NCBI GenBank assembly: GCA_036345935.2
Contig: JADWOT020001294.1
Coordinates: 86,757 to 150,756 of the forward strand
Source: Taenia hydatigena
Taxonomy: Eukaryota > Platyhelminthes > Cestoda > Cyclophyllidea > Taeniidae
DNA length: 64,000 bases
Direction: 5' to 3'
Position 1 is the first letter of the stretch. Each line of letters opens with the position of its first letter. The position numbers and the translations under genes were made by a program. Positions 24,301 through 37,734 of this stretch are shown piece after piece. Below the pieces are notes generated by a model that was not told where the DNA came from, did no database searches, and saw nothing but the letters and a program-made list of their open reading frames with translations.

Positions 24301-27300
24301 GTAAAAATCGCAATAAAATGGTTGCGCAAGAGCTGCTTGAATCGACTCATGATTCTCAAAGTTTAACAGTTTAGACAACATCAGGGATCAAGACAATCAG
24401 TTTAAATACAAGGGGAGCGAGTTGTCTTTTTGGCAGTATATTCTTGTTGTAGAAACTGCTGCTACTCAGTAAATATATTACGAGCCTGCGTTTCGATACT
24501 AAAGCGAATCGCGATTTTAGTCAAAGCTCATAAGTGCATTTAAAATGATCTTGCAACTGAAATGATTAAAAATGTTTTCAGTCTGCTGTCTTAAGGCCCG
24601 CAATGTAAGGGCACGCTTAATTTGTGCAATGACAAAAATTGCGGTTCAGAATTAGGCAACGCCGCCCATTGCGGGTCTAAGTTTTCGTTAAATCACCTTG
24701 ATCTCTTCAAAACGTGAGCTAAAAATTCGAAGCCGTATGAGGTGCTGTTTCCACATTACTTAACTCTACCCATTTTCGTTCCCGAAAAAACTGATTGCTC
24801 CTCTTTACTGCTTGATTAACCTACAAAATTGTTACAAACTTCTGTCCCTGTAGCTGCTTGTAAAGTGCTATTTAAGACTATGTCAGCGTCTATTATGATA
24901 GTGATGGAGTTGCTAAAGAATTCATTAGCCCAATGGAAGGAAGCATCATAACGGGAAGGTTCAGCAGATTATAAGTAATGGCACGTTTTGCTTTAAAGGC
25001 CATTCCTGCGTCTTGCAGCCACTCTAGCATTGGTTTCAGGTTAACTTTGCGCCCATGGCTGCCTTTTCTAAAAAACAAGGACGCCATAAGAACATATTCG
25101 CATACTTACTTAGCAAGACACAAAGTCCCTTTCTCTTACTAACTCTTGCTCTGAAGTATCAACATTTCTTTTGCCGGTCTCTATAATTATTTCGCTTTTT
25201 CTGAGTTTCGCCATTAAAGTATGCTTAATCTATTGCAGAACTAGAAAAAGCCTCTTGTATTAGTGATTATGATCCAATCCCTCCTCTTACTACAATGATT
25301 TGATTTCTACCCACTCAATTACTTGGTGACACTTGAATGGAGGAATTAAAATATATGGTGGTTATGGATTTCCTCGTCGCCCTTCTAACTTTGCTGCAGC
25401 ATCAGAATAAAAAGACTAAAATGATGCGACTTTTAGTTGGATTGATTCTGATCATGATCATGGTGTGCGGAAGCCCAATCTTTATTGTCATGTTGGTAGT
25501 TGCTGCTGAACTCTAAATCCTCCATTCCCAGTAATTTGTCGTTTTTATCACCAACCAACCAAAGGATTACTTTTGCTCATCCTCTGTGGTGGCCGCTTCA
25601 TTAATCGTATTAGCATGGCTTTGCACGGTCCAGTTTCTCAAACGGTCGATGCGCTACTTTTAAACATGTGTTTGTTAGTTGGTACATCTATTCTTTGGCA
25701 ATTTGCAATCGTATCAGCTGTGGACGCGTCGACCTTCTAGAAAGCTGAATTGGCCTCAGCAACAGAAACGCGTTCACTGATCATTAGGTTGTGCGATAAA
25801 TTCCGCATAAATCTCCTTAAAACTGAGCAGGTTTCTTGACCGAAATGAACTTTTTGAGTAGCTTTTGGTTGTACGGTTGTAAGTTCGGTTGTACGCTGGT
25901 ACGAGGAACTGCAACAATGTGACTTCACTGTGCGGTACAGGAAAAAAGACTCGCACAGCAACGCGGATGCATTATTTCACAGACCTCTCTTAATGGAAAG
26001 GCACAGCGGTGTAGTGGGCCATATTTTTAAGCGAGCTGGCTAATTAGTGGAGAAACACACAAAGTACAGATGCCGACACGTCCCTGGTATACGACAGGTT
26101 TCTGGCATCTTCACTTATTTGCCATCCCCTTGTACAAGTGATGTAAATGGTAATAAATAGATGATTTTGTTTCCGCAATTGTTCATCACCTTCCATCGGT
26201 AATCATCCTCTTCTTACTACTATTTTAGCTTGAAACCACCAAGCCCCTTTGGTTAATGTACAAAGGATTGAGCATCCATTTGATTTCCTTTCTTCACGTT
26301 TCTTAAGTTGGTTCCGCTTATATGCACCTGCTACAATGCATGGCCCTACACTTGTGAACACTCAAAAATGGGTACGCTAGCAGAGCACCAGCGACTGCGA
26401 GCTTTCCACTAGCATCACCCACATCTGTACTAACCCGCACCAACGTAGCACAACCTCCATTGTGGCACGCAGTCCAGAGGCTGCCACGTGACATGGTCGC
26501 CAGCGTCTACATGCCTTCATTGTTCGTTGTTCGTTGCCTAATATTTCTACTTTGCGTTGAAAACTACAGTAGCTAACATTACTAAGAGGAAGGAGGTGTG
26601 GGAGTCAATTATGCCTTATTATCATAGGGATGCAGAACAACACGGAAATGCAATACACGGATATCATACCTCAGACGTCCAACATCGCCTATATGTAGAC
26701 AATAAAGGCAACACTAAAGCAGTGAATACGCTTGAAGAATTTGTTTACAAAATAGTCATCTTTTCAATAAAATTTGAAGAAGAACGAATGAGGCTAATTT
26801 TGGCGCAAAGCGCGCTAGCGAACAAGTGTAATTGCTTGTATAGTAAACAAGAATGGAGTGTACACGTACGCATGCAACTTATTATTTCATAAATATTTGA
26901 TGCCTAAGGATTGTCCTATTATGCGCAACATTGGCAATGTTATGAAATTCAAGCGCATTTCATGCTGCAAACCTATTATTTTCTGTCTGCTTCTTAATTC
27001 GTTGCAACATGTCGTCAACCAAGGCCTGAAAATTTTGAATTCAAACTGAGAAACTCACACGGTGGAGGACGCCAATCAAGTTTGGGCAATTCCGAATTCA
27101 TCGTAATTAATGGCAGCATTCTATATGCATTAACCACAAGCATTAAAGTGTCAAAGCTGATGCTACCGTTAATTGTCTAGCTCATAGAACCTTTTTGTGA
27201 TCAGCGACTGCATTTGGGCATATTAGCTGGCTATTGCTGCAACATTATTTTAGCGTTTGTCCATTGCTCAGCGCCTGTTTTGCCCTACTTTACCATCTTT

Positions 27301-27340
27301 AATTAAAAATCAACGCTGTTATTAGCCAAAAATTCGATGA
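21390..27340. other. No gene recognised
   Basis: AT-rich with scattered short frames. The frame at 26557-26892 plus (111 codons, charged and His/Asn-rich) and that at 24893-25087 minus have no recognised motif. A small imperfect GCAGC-type repeat lies near 23462-23485, and a TTGTTCGTTG duplication near 26521. Confidence 0.45.
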
Positions 27341-27439
27341 CTCAAATACATGACTAATTGCATCTTCTACGAAGCCAACTATTTTCCACCAACATTCCAT
27401 TTGCGTATAATGCGTCACTTCGTTAGTAGGTATGATAAA

Positions 27440-27790
27440 TAGCAAAGAAAATGCACACTTCGTGAAACTGGTAATTTTCTGCTCCTGCCACGTCCATACA
27501 GCAGTTTTTAATCCGAGCCATGTAGGAGGCCTAAAAAATCGTTTGGTTAAGGTACTGCTAAGACGCTCTTCCTTTTTACTGCATTCAGCTCCCTACAGTC
27601 AATGCGCAGTCTGTTACCTGCCTTTGTTAACTTAGAGCAATCGGAAAGGCCCATGGTGTCATGGATAACTAAATGCGACCTCGAAGAGGGTGATGCAAGT
27701 GTCATTTGGACTGCTTTTGGCAGCTTACCAGTCATTGGTAGTGAACAGACTACACTGACCGCTTTCTTCTGCACTTACCGTCAAATGGAT
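27440..27790 (-). pseudogene. Ty3/gypsy-type reverse transcriptase fragment, decayed
   Basis: On the minus strand, the frame ending in KAGNRLRIDCRELNAVKRKS then VLAVP matches the conserved reverse transcriptase block whose usual form is W-R-x-C-x-D-Y-R-x-L-N-x-V-T-x-K-D-x-Y-P-L-P. After one stop codon the same frame goes on with DFLGLLHGSD and later SRKLPVS, which fits the following family block (D-x-L-x-x-L-x-G-S ... L-D-x-x-S-G-Y-x-Q-x-x-V-S). The catalytic Asp-Asp box is not seen, nor are protease, RNase H, integrase or long terminal repeats. The enzyme copies element RNA into DNA in cytoplasmic particles; this copy is dead. The frame at 27962-28390 on the same strand may belong to it, but shows no gag or protease motif. 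Confidence 0.7.
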
Positions 27791-27961
27791 AGCATCAACA
27801 TTAATACGTTTGTGATTAACACTGCTTTTAAGCAGTCTACAAGTTGACACATTGAGTAGTGAGACATGGCGACTTAATAGGAATGCATCAGTTTAAAAAT
27901 ATTCAACTATATTCTTAACCTTTTCGCATAGAAATCGTCGACTTGACATTCAGGTCTATAA

Positions 27962-28390
27962 CTAGCACAGTATCGACTGTACAGGGGGAAAGCTTGCGCC
28001 CATCCAGTAGAGGCCAAATTTATAACATTGCATAGATTCGCATAGATGATCAGCGCTACGTTTTGCTCTGAATTTCGGGGTGCATGTACGTACTTTGCTG
28101 ACCCACGGGAGAGCTACTTTACCTGCGAAGCGAAAAAATACGACCATCCATGGCCTATCGAAACTAGCTTTTATTACCAATCGTTTTCTAAACCGAATTT
28201 CTGTCCCGCTGCTATTGCTGCATTGTTTGTACCAAGTGGCCTTAAATAGCGCTACAGTTAGTAGTCTGGAGGCTAGTCCATGAGCGCTAAAGAGGCTGAG
28301 TTGCGATGCACCTGCATTAGCAATGCCTGTTAGATGCAAAAGTTGCCACCAATTCACATGGAAATTTAAAACTAGATTAATAAATTTCAT
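27962..28390 (-). other. 142-codon open frame, unknown
   Basis: This is the longest ATG frame on the minus strand, just upstream (in transcriptional sense) of the reverse transcriptase relic. It has a hydrophobic N-terminal half and a basic, aromatic-rich middle, including DRPWMVVFFRFAGKVALPWV. No CCHC knuckle and no Asp-Thr/Ser-Gly protease motif is present. Two overlapping plus-strand frames are also open. It may be part of the retroelement or chance. Confidence 0.2.
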
Positions 28391-31345
28391 TCTCCGTTCC
28401 TAACTCTTAAGCCTTCATTATGTGAGACTGAATTTAAGCCTAGCGGCATCATCCCACAAGGCAATGCTAATGCACAAAATGATGACATATGCATCTCGCG
28501 GTTACTATTTACAAGGGAGTACTTTCGTAAATTCGTCCTTAGAAGTGGTGAACGCAAAAATGTTTAAGATTCGAAGAACATTAAATAAACATTACTCAGA
28601 AATTTAGCAAAATGTACAGCTTCATCCAATTCGGATAGATAAACTTCGAGTTCATCATTTTCGCTGCTACATATATCGCACTTAGGTCGCTTAAGAAGGG
28701 CAAATAGGCTTCCAATTGGTCAATCGACTGGTAGGAGGCAAAGCCTTAAACGCTTTTCCCCCACAGCCTTGAATCGAAAAGTAACCCTTGTGCAAAATGC
28801 TATCATGTTTAAAAATGCTGTTACGAATGCAATGCCAAATAGACCCATTACAAGAAAAATTGATATTCCTGCCAGATGTATGCTCGTGACTCATATTTCA
28901 TTGAATGCGGAGTCTCACTGCCGGCAAATGGCGTCAAGCCCCCATTAAAGCATCCGCACGGATTGGAGGATGGCTGGGTAGATTAGCAGGCAATTCATTC
29001 AATCTTCTAGCAAGCGATTACAGGTGCTTTCCTCTTTACAGCATTTTACCCTATGCGGTGGACTCAATATTTTCAGCCGCCTGGGCTTACTGATCACAAC
29101 TATCTCAAAAATTGGCAAACCGGTAAATTTCTTTCTTCTAAGCATGCCTTGTTTTAACGATGCAAGTATCTACAATTATCCTTGCGGTAAATTTATTTAT
29201 AGCGAGGCAGATATAGGAAACAAACAAGACAAATTAATCAAACCTATGTTTCCATTCAAGCGCAAATCTTCCTTGTGAGTCAATGACCTCTATTCCGTCG
29301 CGGAATTAGTGTACACTGCATCATTCCTGCATGCCTGGGCCGATGAACCCTAAAAAGGCTATCTGAATTCCCATTTATTGGGTAAAGTTGCGAAGAAACT
29401 GCAATTAGACTCATGGACTTGTTAGTTTATGGCAAACGTAATCAGAATCGACCTGCCTTAGTTCTAAGTAGAGCACAATTATTTAGAGAGTTAACTTGTT
29501 TGCTCATGGCTAATGCTGCGAGGCGCTAGCTCAAAAGTCGTGTGGTTACATCAGTTTGTCATGCCAGATTCCTTACTCCTACATTGGTCACTTCCAGCCA
29601 CTTATATAATAGAGAGAGTGCTATAATCATTTATCAGCCAATAGGCAATCGAAATGTTGGTGGTAGACACACCAGAGGAATTCATAAAATGCATAGTCAA
29701 TCACGTTTGGACTTCAATCTAGGACGTGAAGTTGCCTTGGATTATTTTTCTTACCGCAACTTCTCTTTTAATAAGAACATTATATGCATCAAAACGGGTC
29801 CTCTGCCTCACCTCTAGGGATGGATTCTGCAGCAGAATCAGATACTCCTGATATTAATATTTCACAGCGAATTAAAAGAGATGGGATTTAAGTGGGCGCT
29901 TTTTATTGATTTTGATCTTTGATGGATTACTGTCTGGGGGGTTTAAGTCTCGTTTTTTAATAAAATCTCCGGACTCCTAATTGTGTCTAAGAAGCTATGT
30001 CTTAGTGCTTTTTGCAACCGAATCAAAAGATAGCAATAATTATAAAAATTGTGGAAAAAATTGTTTGGGTGGCGCTGAGCTTAACGGTCTTACAACTCTT
30101 GCGAATGTATTGTTCTATGTGATGAGGAAAATGTGCTAAAGTCTATTGTTATGTGAATGGAATTTAATTGTAGACGTTTCGCTGGCATTCACAAGGGAGT
30201 CAGCAAGATCCAAATGTGCCACATCATAGTTATGCTCATCAACTCGCTAGTAATACATACCAGTTTGAGTAACCTAATAAGAACTAAACTACGTTATAGC
30301 TGTTTAAGTAGGTGCACTTTGGTTCGATAGCTTAAGGCAAACTTATAAAGGCTACAGCTAACTTGGATATGACAACGTTGGTAGGTGATTTCTAGCAGTA
30401 CCAAATAAGGAATTTTACTATCTGCTAAATTTGATGGACAACGACGTTAGTGAAGATATTTGACAATGCATTTCATACAATGAACTTCTTTTAAAACGAA
30501 AGTGATATCATGATCAACTTTTTGCCCCAAGAGAACTGACCTATCAGCTGTTTTAGATTGGCTTTTGCTGCCATGCAGTCATCGCACAGTCCATGACCCG
30601 ACATAGCAGACACTGATGTTCATTTAGAAGAGAGATCGGATGATATGATCCCATATCCAGCTATATGAGGGCTTTTTGAAGGGAACACATGAAACTAAAT
30701 TTGTACCTCCACTCAATGGCATTTATCTCCATTTGAAACGGTAGAGTGGCTTGGATGTCTTGAGTCAGGAAAGCTGTTCATGTCACCATCTTTGTTTTAA
30801 AATGAATTCAATGCAAGATAGCTCAGTACATGATGTCATTGTAAGCGAGAAATGCATCGCAAAATGTATTCCTTAGCAGTGTGGCCCATCGAACCCTCAC
30901 AAGTCTAATTTGCCAGCAGAAGATAATGTTTAACTTGATGCCGACATAACTGCTTATGAGTTCACCAAACCAAAATTAGCTAAACTGACTTGTATATTTG
31001 TCTTAAGTAGGCTAATCAAGGAAGGCGCTATTAAATGACTGAAATCTATCGATTTTTATAGCAAGGCAATCCAACAATTGCGCACTGTCTACTTATTGGC
31101 GAGAGTAAGTAGAGGGCAAGAAATATTCAACTCCTGCTGGCTCTCTTACGAATGCCAGCTAAACAGTCGCCGGTGAGTGGATAAAATTGCGAATCCCACG
31201 TCGAGGAGTTAAAGACTTTGATTTGATGACACAGTTCTGCCATCTGCAATTGCACGCCCATATATATTACTGTCTGGTGATTAAATTCCAAAAAACGTGC
31301 ACGAAAGGTACAATTTGTTGGAGGCCTTTGCAACGGCGGTGATTT
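28391..31345. other. No gene recognised
   Basis: AT-rich DNA with only short frames (for example 28905-29093 and 29542-29817 plus), none with a recognised motif. No repeats or RNA genes were seen. Confidence 0.5.
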
Positions 31346-31347
31346 AA

Positions 31348-31643
31348 ATGGCAAATAAAATCAAAAACCCCTATGATGCTAATATTGTGCAAGAGTGCAA
31401 TAAATTAAAACACTTATTTAAATCCCTCTTCCCCAAATTTTATTGTACAATGTCGCAGTCGAAAATGACTGGTTCTGCTTTAGAATTCATGTGCAAAGAT
31501 GATGCGCAACCTAAAAATGTCTGGCACTGCATGGGTAACTTTGACTTTTATGGGGTCCTCTGCCCATGCTCTGATTGCTGGTTGGCCAATCGATTAGTTA
31601 GATTTGGTTGGTGCACGAATGAGGCAATTGATTGGACATGTCG
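31348..31643 (+). other. Cys-rich open frame with donor site, possible exon
   Basis: The 99-codon frame is Cys-rich in its second half (WHCMGNFDFYGVLCPCSDCW, then GWCTNEAIDWTC). It ends at a strong donor-like TGTCG|GTGAGT at about 31644. The cysteine spacing does not match C2H2, RING or LIM patterns that I know. It could be an exon of an unknown protein. The evidence is the donor and the composition only. Confidence 0.25.
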
Positions 31644-31649
31644 GTGAGT

Positions 31650-34600
31650 TCTTCTTACAGTCAGGCAATTGCTTCGCACCTTACGCCTCACGATCTAATC
31701 TCCTTTACAACCGTGCCTTATTTGGTATTAGAACAAATAGGTCTTGTCTTATCCTGGTCATAAATTAACATGTTCACCAACATGATTGCATGCAAGCCAT
31801 GATTTCGTCTAAATTTCCCTTTATTTATCAGCACTAAGACGCATTTTACGATCCTCAAAGCCCTCTGGTATTCGGTTACACTAGTGGTACCTTCAGCCGA
31901 CATTAACAAAATGATAGGTTTGATGTGCCAGCTTTATCCGGTGTTGGGGCTAGTCGGCTTCACACCTAGATGAAGATGACATGATATGATTGGAATTAAT
32001 CAATGCAGTTTAGAGATTTGTAGGAACTACAATTTGGTTCTCTAGTGGCACAGTATAAGCGCCCACGAAACAGACAAGACCTTATTCGTCACGAAAAAGT
32101 TAGTCCATGCATAAGAAGAATAAAAGGAAAAATGAAAAGTCGATGACTAAAATAGTGTCTTTGGTCGATTGTTCTGATGCCTCTTACGTGAACAAACTCT
32201 TGCAGGTTACCCACACTGCAAGTTCACTTAAATTGGTTCACCGGAAAGTCCTTGCAAAATTCATAATCTCTTAGCATGTGATGTTATTTTCCTTGAAATA
32301 AGGGCGATCAAATAGGAATTTTCAGGAGTAGCGACTGCTGTTTAAACGGTGGCCTGCTGCGTTTGCACCTTTATCCCACAGCTTAACAGGAATCTAGATC
32401 AGGTCTGCCATTGCAACACTTAACATTGCGACCTCTTTACGTCCAGCTTGGGGTATTTTGCATAGCTTCGTAATGAACCCAAAGGCGCCATCTCCGAGTC
32501 AATATCGGGGTCTTAGGTTGCTTTGACACGTCAGCTGTCTGATACTTAGTACTAGTTTATGCGTCTGATCGAATAGCAAGGTGGAATCAAAGGACATAAT
32601 TGACACCCTGCCACTTCTTTTGTTCTTCAGCCCGTCGATGACCAAACGTGCTTAAATTTGCTGTGCATCTTTCATTCTCATATGTTAATTATTCATATTC
32701 CATTACCGCGTAAAGAGTGCAGATAGAACTAATACCGCTCCTCAGCTGCAGTAAACAAAGCGAATCAGCATGTATTGGCAGTGCGCACATCGATCGCCCA
32801 CAATATTGCGCTTATTAGACTTACGAGTCTCACCAGATGTAAATGCCTTGATAGTCTTTAACTTGACAGGCATTGCGACAAATTTCATAATAACGGCACT
32901 TCAAAAAAAACCACGTACACATGGCTTTGGCCCAGAATTTAGTCCGCTTGTCAGAGCTCAAAATATGTGAGTTTTGCAAATAGACTAATGACATGCAACT
33001 ACCGTGATAATCACCTTAAGATAGTGCCGTCCATTTTCACCAGCTTGGCCATCGATGTGACAGCACACTCTTCTTTCCCTTAAAATGAAATGTACGTGGC
33101 AAAGTCTCTCCTGATTTAAACATGATTAATTATGTTTACACAGTGCATATCATTCATAAGTGGCAGCAACATTATTATTCTTGTAAAACCATACCATCCA
33201 CCCAGATGCAATCCATTAGATTGGCATACAGCCGTACCAGAACAATTATTTGGGCTTTGTAGCAAATATTTGTGAGAGTTTGGCTTAATAACGTGGAGAT
33301 TGGAGAATAGCACGTCCAGCCAAAGATTTCATGAGGCCGGTTAAATCCTTCTCCAGCGAGGCCTTGTGAGTAACTGAGCCTGGTGTGTGGATGGATGCTA
33401 ATTAATCAGTTTTCAAACAAAGTTTAATAGAAATCATGTCCAAGAAGTGAGGCGGAAAAGCGTAGTGCCATCACGTTTTTATCTTCTGATGTGGCTTCGT
33501 AGCGATCTCATAGGTTTCTTAGCAAGTCTTTTATGCCATCCCATTTAACAGTGCTTTGGTGTTAATTGCAGACTCTCTGCATTGATGGCCTTAGCGCACC
33601 CTAATAGACTTTTTGCATAAAATTGTAGTAAGCCCACTACGCAGTATGTGAAATTTGTGAGATTAAATTAGCAATATTGCTAAAATCCTGGACCGAAGGA
33701 TTAAAATTCACTTAATTTTAGGCTATTTGCTAAAAGCGCATTTTGACCTTATGAGTCAGCATTAGGCTAAGGTAACTGATGATTCACAACGGGATTGCTT
33801 AATTTTGTTGGTTAAAAAAGTTGCATTAACATCAGCTCTCACTTTCAACTTTGCCAAACCTTGAAGTAGGACTTGGTATATTTAGCACAACTGCATCTTA
33901 AGTGAATTTGAGTGCGAGCTATTGCACTTCACGTTAGCTATTTTATCATCCCTCTCAAGGATCTTATAAGATCCCATCCTGCACGAATTTGGGAGAATGC
34001 GCGAATCGCTTTGGAACTTGTATACTAAATAGTAGACCGAGAACATGGATTCCAATTTGCCATGAAAAACCCTAGCCAATTCATAGAAATGAATTGAAAA
34101 TGCAGTCATTCTGTTCTAGTATGGAGTTGCTGCGACTAGCCCTATGTTCATGCAAATACTTTTCATGATAGTTTTCTCCGAAGCAATGAGTGGTCGCTGT
34201 CATCATCACACGTGGCAAAGATGTGAATATTCAAATATTGATAAGTCATGTTGAAGGAAATTAAACTTACCTACACTTATGTTAACACAGAGTACGACAA
34301 CATGGATTGTTCTGACTAGGCCAAAGACCATCCCATTGCTGTACGGCATGACTCAGATGATTTGATCCTGCTCGAACCACCCATTAATGGCTAATAAAGG
34401 GCATAACACGCTGCATTCCATAATTTCTTCGGCCATGATTTTTTAATAAACTTATTCTTTAAGAAACTAATCGGCTTTTTAGATGAAATGACTTTCTAAA
34501 GCACAGTGCACTGCATGATATGAATGGCGACCACACGCCAGTTTCCTCTCCCAAGTGTAGTTAGTAAAAGTACAACTTCATTAATAACTAAAGTGGTCGC

Positions 34601-36670
34601 AAAGGTTGCGCTTATGCCCCTAGCAGCCTGCAGATTCAGTGGAAGTTAACTTCAAAACAGCAACAAGTGCAGAATTTTGTTCAAATCAATGAAAGTGTTT
34701 TGAAATCTCGAAGTCAGGTGTTAAAGTACACATGCACAGATTCACTAATCTGCTTCGCATTCAAAACCACTTTAAGCGGCTTTGGACCAGCCAGAAGCAC
34801 TTGGTATAGAACGCCCTGAGAAACACTGAGGAGGAGAATAGCATAAATTTCTGGCAAGTGTACTATACGCTGTTGTCAGCCAATGTCAGAGATCGTTGTA
34901 CCATTAGCAGCATGGTACTTGCAGGAGAATATGGAATTTCGCAAACCACCACATAGACCTCGAGAGTTCACGCCCTTCTACCTAATGTGAGTAATCGGCA
35001 TGTGGTAATATATACAATGGCGATTAAGCTAAAGCCCTTTAAAAACAGCCAAGACGATTGCAAACATTGCACGAAATCAACGATTTAAGCACGAAGCAAG
35101 CCAAAGCTGGATTTGGTGGGGACGCAGCCACCAGTGACTCACTAATCAGTCCACGTATGATTGTGATACCTGGAGAAGTGAGAAATTCACGCATATTTAT
35201 TTGTTAAGCACAGTGCAGTGTGAGATTTTTACTAGCAAGCTGTGATAGGACGGGTTTTAACATATGATGTGGCGTAATAATTCGCATCACACAGACTGCA
35301 TAAATCATGACTTACGCCATACAGGCATTAATTATACGCAACTGCTCAGTTGGATTAGACCAATTTTTAAACATTGGCTTGGGGCAAGATTTTTACTATC
35401 TAAGATTACAATTTGGACGGTTCTTGAGAAGTGGTGTAATAAGATCCAGACCTTTCCCACCATGGAACGCTGTTTGTGAGTCTGGCACAAAAGGTTCGAG
35501 GGTAAGCTAAACTGTGTGAGCGCCTGATGCCTCACTTGCTAGCAAATTAGGGTGTTTGAGAGAAGGATTGCCAGTACGACTTATACTCACTTATCTAAGT
35601 GGTCGTTTGCCTTGATATCCTATACCTCACGAATGCAACTACATGACTGAAGTGAAGGTTCTCTCGCGTTTAAGCTGCTGTGGGTTTTAGTCACATGCCT
35701 ATATTTAAAGATGCTTTGAGTTTTAACAGCCCCTTTCAACCGCTACCGCTAAAGAATGACTGCCCAAATTACTGTGACCCAAATGGTTCGTCATCAGCTG
35801 GAAAACAAGCGTGTGCATGTGTTTAATAACTTTGCCCTGCATTTAGTCTAAAGCAGGCTTCTTAGACGAATCTAGGTGCTTTAGTCTCTTCTTATCGCCA
35901 TGCACCCTGGTTGTGATCTTAGGTCCAGAAAAAATGTAAAGACGGTGTCGCAGTGATTGTACGAAGGCGGTTTTAAAAACATCGTTTGCTTCTATAAGCA
36001 TCTAGTTCGTATTTTGCCCTGAATGGGGTCGGCTTCTGCTACTCACCCTTCCAGCCAAGTAGGAGTCACAGTTTTAGGCGTTGAATGACATGACTCAGTT
36101 CAGAGACCATAAAGGTGTGCCACCGCCACATAAACCCGTCTACTCCCCTTGAACGTGACAGTGCCTTAGGCCAAAACGTGTTTAAATGCCTGTATTGCTT
36201 TCTTACGCTTTGGAACTATTGCTGCTTTGTAGCAACTTCTACGAGGAGTTTCGAACGGCACACTAAAATTAAATATTTTGACAGCGTTTTATTCTTCTAG
36301 GCCTGACTGCTTGCACATCTAGTTATTCTTCCACCTAAGGGTGTCACAGAGAATCTTCAACGTTTGTTTGCCAAGTGCAATTAAAAGTATTTTTTGTTTT
36401 AAAAAGTTCCTTTGCTTGTTCAATCTCCATTGCTCAATGATGTCGTTTAACCAAGTTCATTTTATCCTGAACATGATTCCAGAGCTATGCTGTGCTTTGA
36501 TAAATATTTGTTACGAGCATTTTCATCCTTAACCAATTGTAGCATACGTCACTGCAAGTAACGGTGGAGGAAATGAAAATGTTTTGTTTAATATGTGCTT
36601 GCCACCAAAATGTGTTTCAGACGCATTGAATTATTTGTTTCGCAATTCTAGTAAAGTGCGTCAAACTCTG
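31650..36670. other. No gene recognised
   Basis: Five kb of AT-rich sequence. Frames such as 32770-32970 plus (which ends next to ATAT|GTGAGT), 33882-34109 minus and 35264-35510 plus have no recognised homology. It probably represents intergenic or upstream intronic sequence of the guanylate cyclase locus. Confidence 0.45.
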
Positions 36671-36679
36671 CGGAGTTCA

Positions 36680-37135
36680 AAGTGTTAATGGGGTCTCCCT
36701 TAGCTAGCGACTATAATTTGATGAACGAGTGTATCAATCTCGGCAACCTAAAGGAGCCGCAACGATCTCAACTCTACCAGATCTCCTACTACTGTCAAGT
36801 GTTGGGTTCCACCTCTGTCTTTGTCAACCACCTCCCCGACAGTAGTCGTGGTTCACTCACCCCATCCATCGCTGCGGTATCTGTTGTAGTTCAGCGCAAG
36901 ACTATTCTACAAGGCATTCTTGTCTATCTCGCCAACAATGGATGGAGGCGCATTGCACTGCTCTGCGATTTACACACTACTATTCTCTACATTCCTGAGA
37001 TATTAGATTCAATCCTATCAACACTTCGCCTCTCCCGAAACAGGCACAGCGTGCTTGAACTCTTGACTAGTGTCCAATCACATCGGCGGCAAACTTGACG
37101 AGATTACTGGAGCCATTGGAAGACAATTTGGACGG
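36680..37135 (+). CDS. Receptor guanylate cyclase-like, extracellular segment 1 (probably broken)
   Basis: The frame resembles the periplasmic-binding-type ligand domain of natriuretic-peptide-receptor-like guanylate cyclases. It has a substrate-pocket-like start (LASDYNLMNECINL), then ILVYLANNGWRRIALLCD, which corresponds to the family pattern where a Trp-Arg-x-x-Ala-Leu-Leu-Tyr strand opens the second lobe. After LELLTS the reading must change frame (about 37065) to reach HIGGKLDEITGAIGRQFG, and a donor GTAAGC follows at 37136. Neighbouring segments downstream on the same strand continue the receptor. The frame change suggests decay or a sequencing error. Such receptors make cGMP on ligand binding at the plasma membrane. 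Confidence 0.45.
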
Positions 37136-37200
37136 TAAGCAACCACTTTTTTCCCCATGCAAGTTGTTTCTCATTTTTACTAGCTTGAACTTCTTATCCA

Positions 37201-37437
37201 GTGGCGCTGATATTAGCAAGACCAGAACCGGCATTGAAATTCGCAATGGGTGGTAAGAACTTTGAGAGAATCAAACAAGGGCGGATCGCACTCATGCACG
37301 TGGCTCCCACGGATATGCGTACTTGCGATGCCTTGCGTGCATGGGGAGTGCATTCGTCTCGAGCTGGACCCACATAGGCTGCTGGTCGTTCGCTCATCGT
37401 TGTCACAGCACTGCCCAAGGGCACCAGATGCAATGAA
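37201..37437 (+). CDS. Receptor guanylate cyclase-like, extracellular segment 2 (one stop)
   Basis: It is bounded by an acceptor-like TTATCCAG (ending 37200) and a donor-like GTAACG (37438). The frame reads VALILARPEPALKFAMGGKN, then HVAPTDMRTCDALRAWGVH, and after one in-frame TAG, RSLIVVTALPKG. The order (an Ile/Leu strand followed by an I-V-V-T strand) is what the second lobe of the ligand-binding domain would show. Assignment rests mainly on its position between segment 1 and the kinase-homology segment. The internal stop suggests a pseudogene, unless it is an assembly error. Confidence 0.35.
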
Positions 37438-37734
37438 GGTAACGCAAATCGTGCATCTTTTAGGTGACTTCGCGCTTTGCGGTGATAAACCAGATTTCAG
37501 TTAAGAGGTGACGCACTGAGAATAGGTGGTTTGCAGATCTGTTTTCTGCGCACACTGCCACTTTTAAATCAACGTCTACCTTTAAAATCTCTCAGACCTT
37601 AGTTAAAAGGCATCTCGTAAAGCAGCGCGATGTCAAAACTTCCAAAGTGAATAGAGGAGATAAGAGTAGTGTTCACACAGGTAAATTCGGCCATTAAATT
37701 TAACAGCAACGTAGTTCAGCACCCAGCCTTTGCT

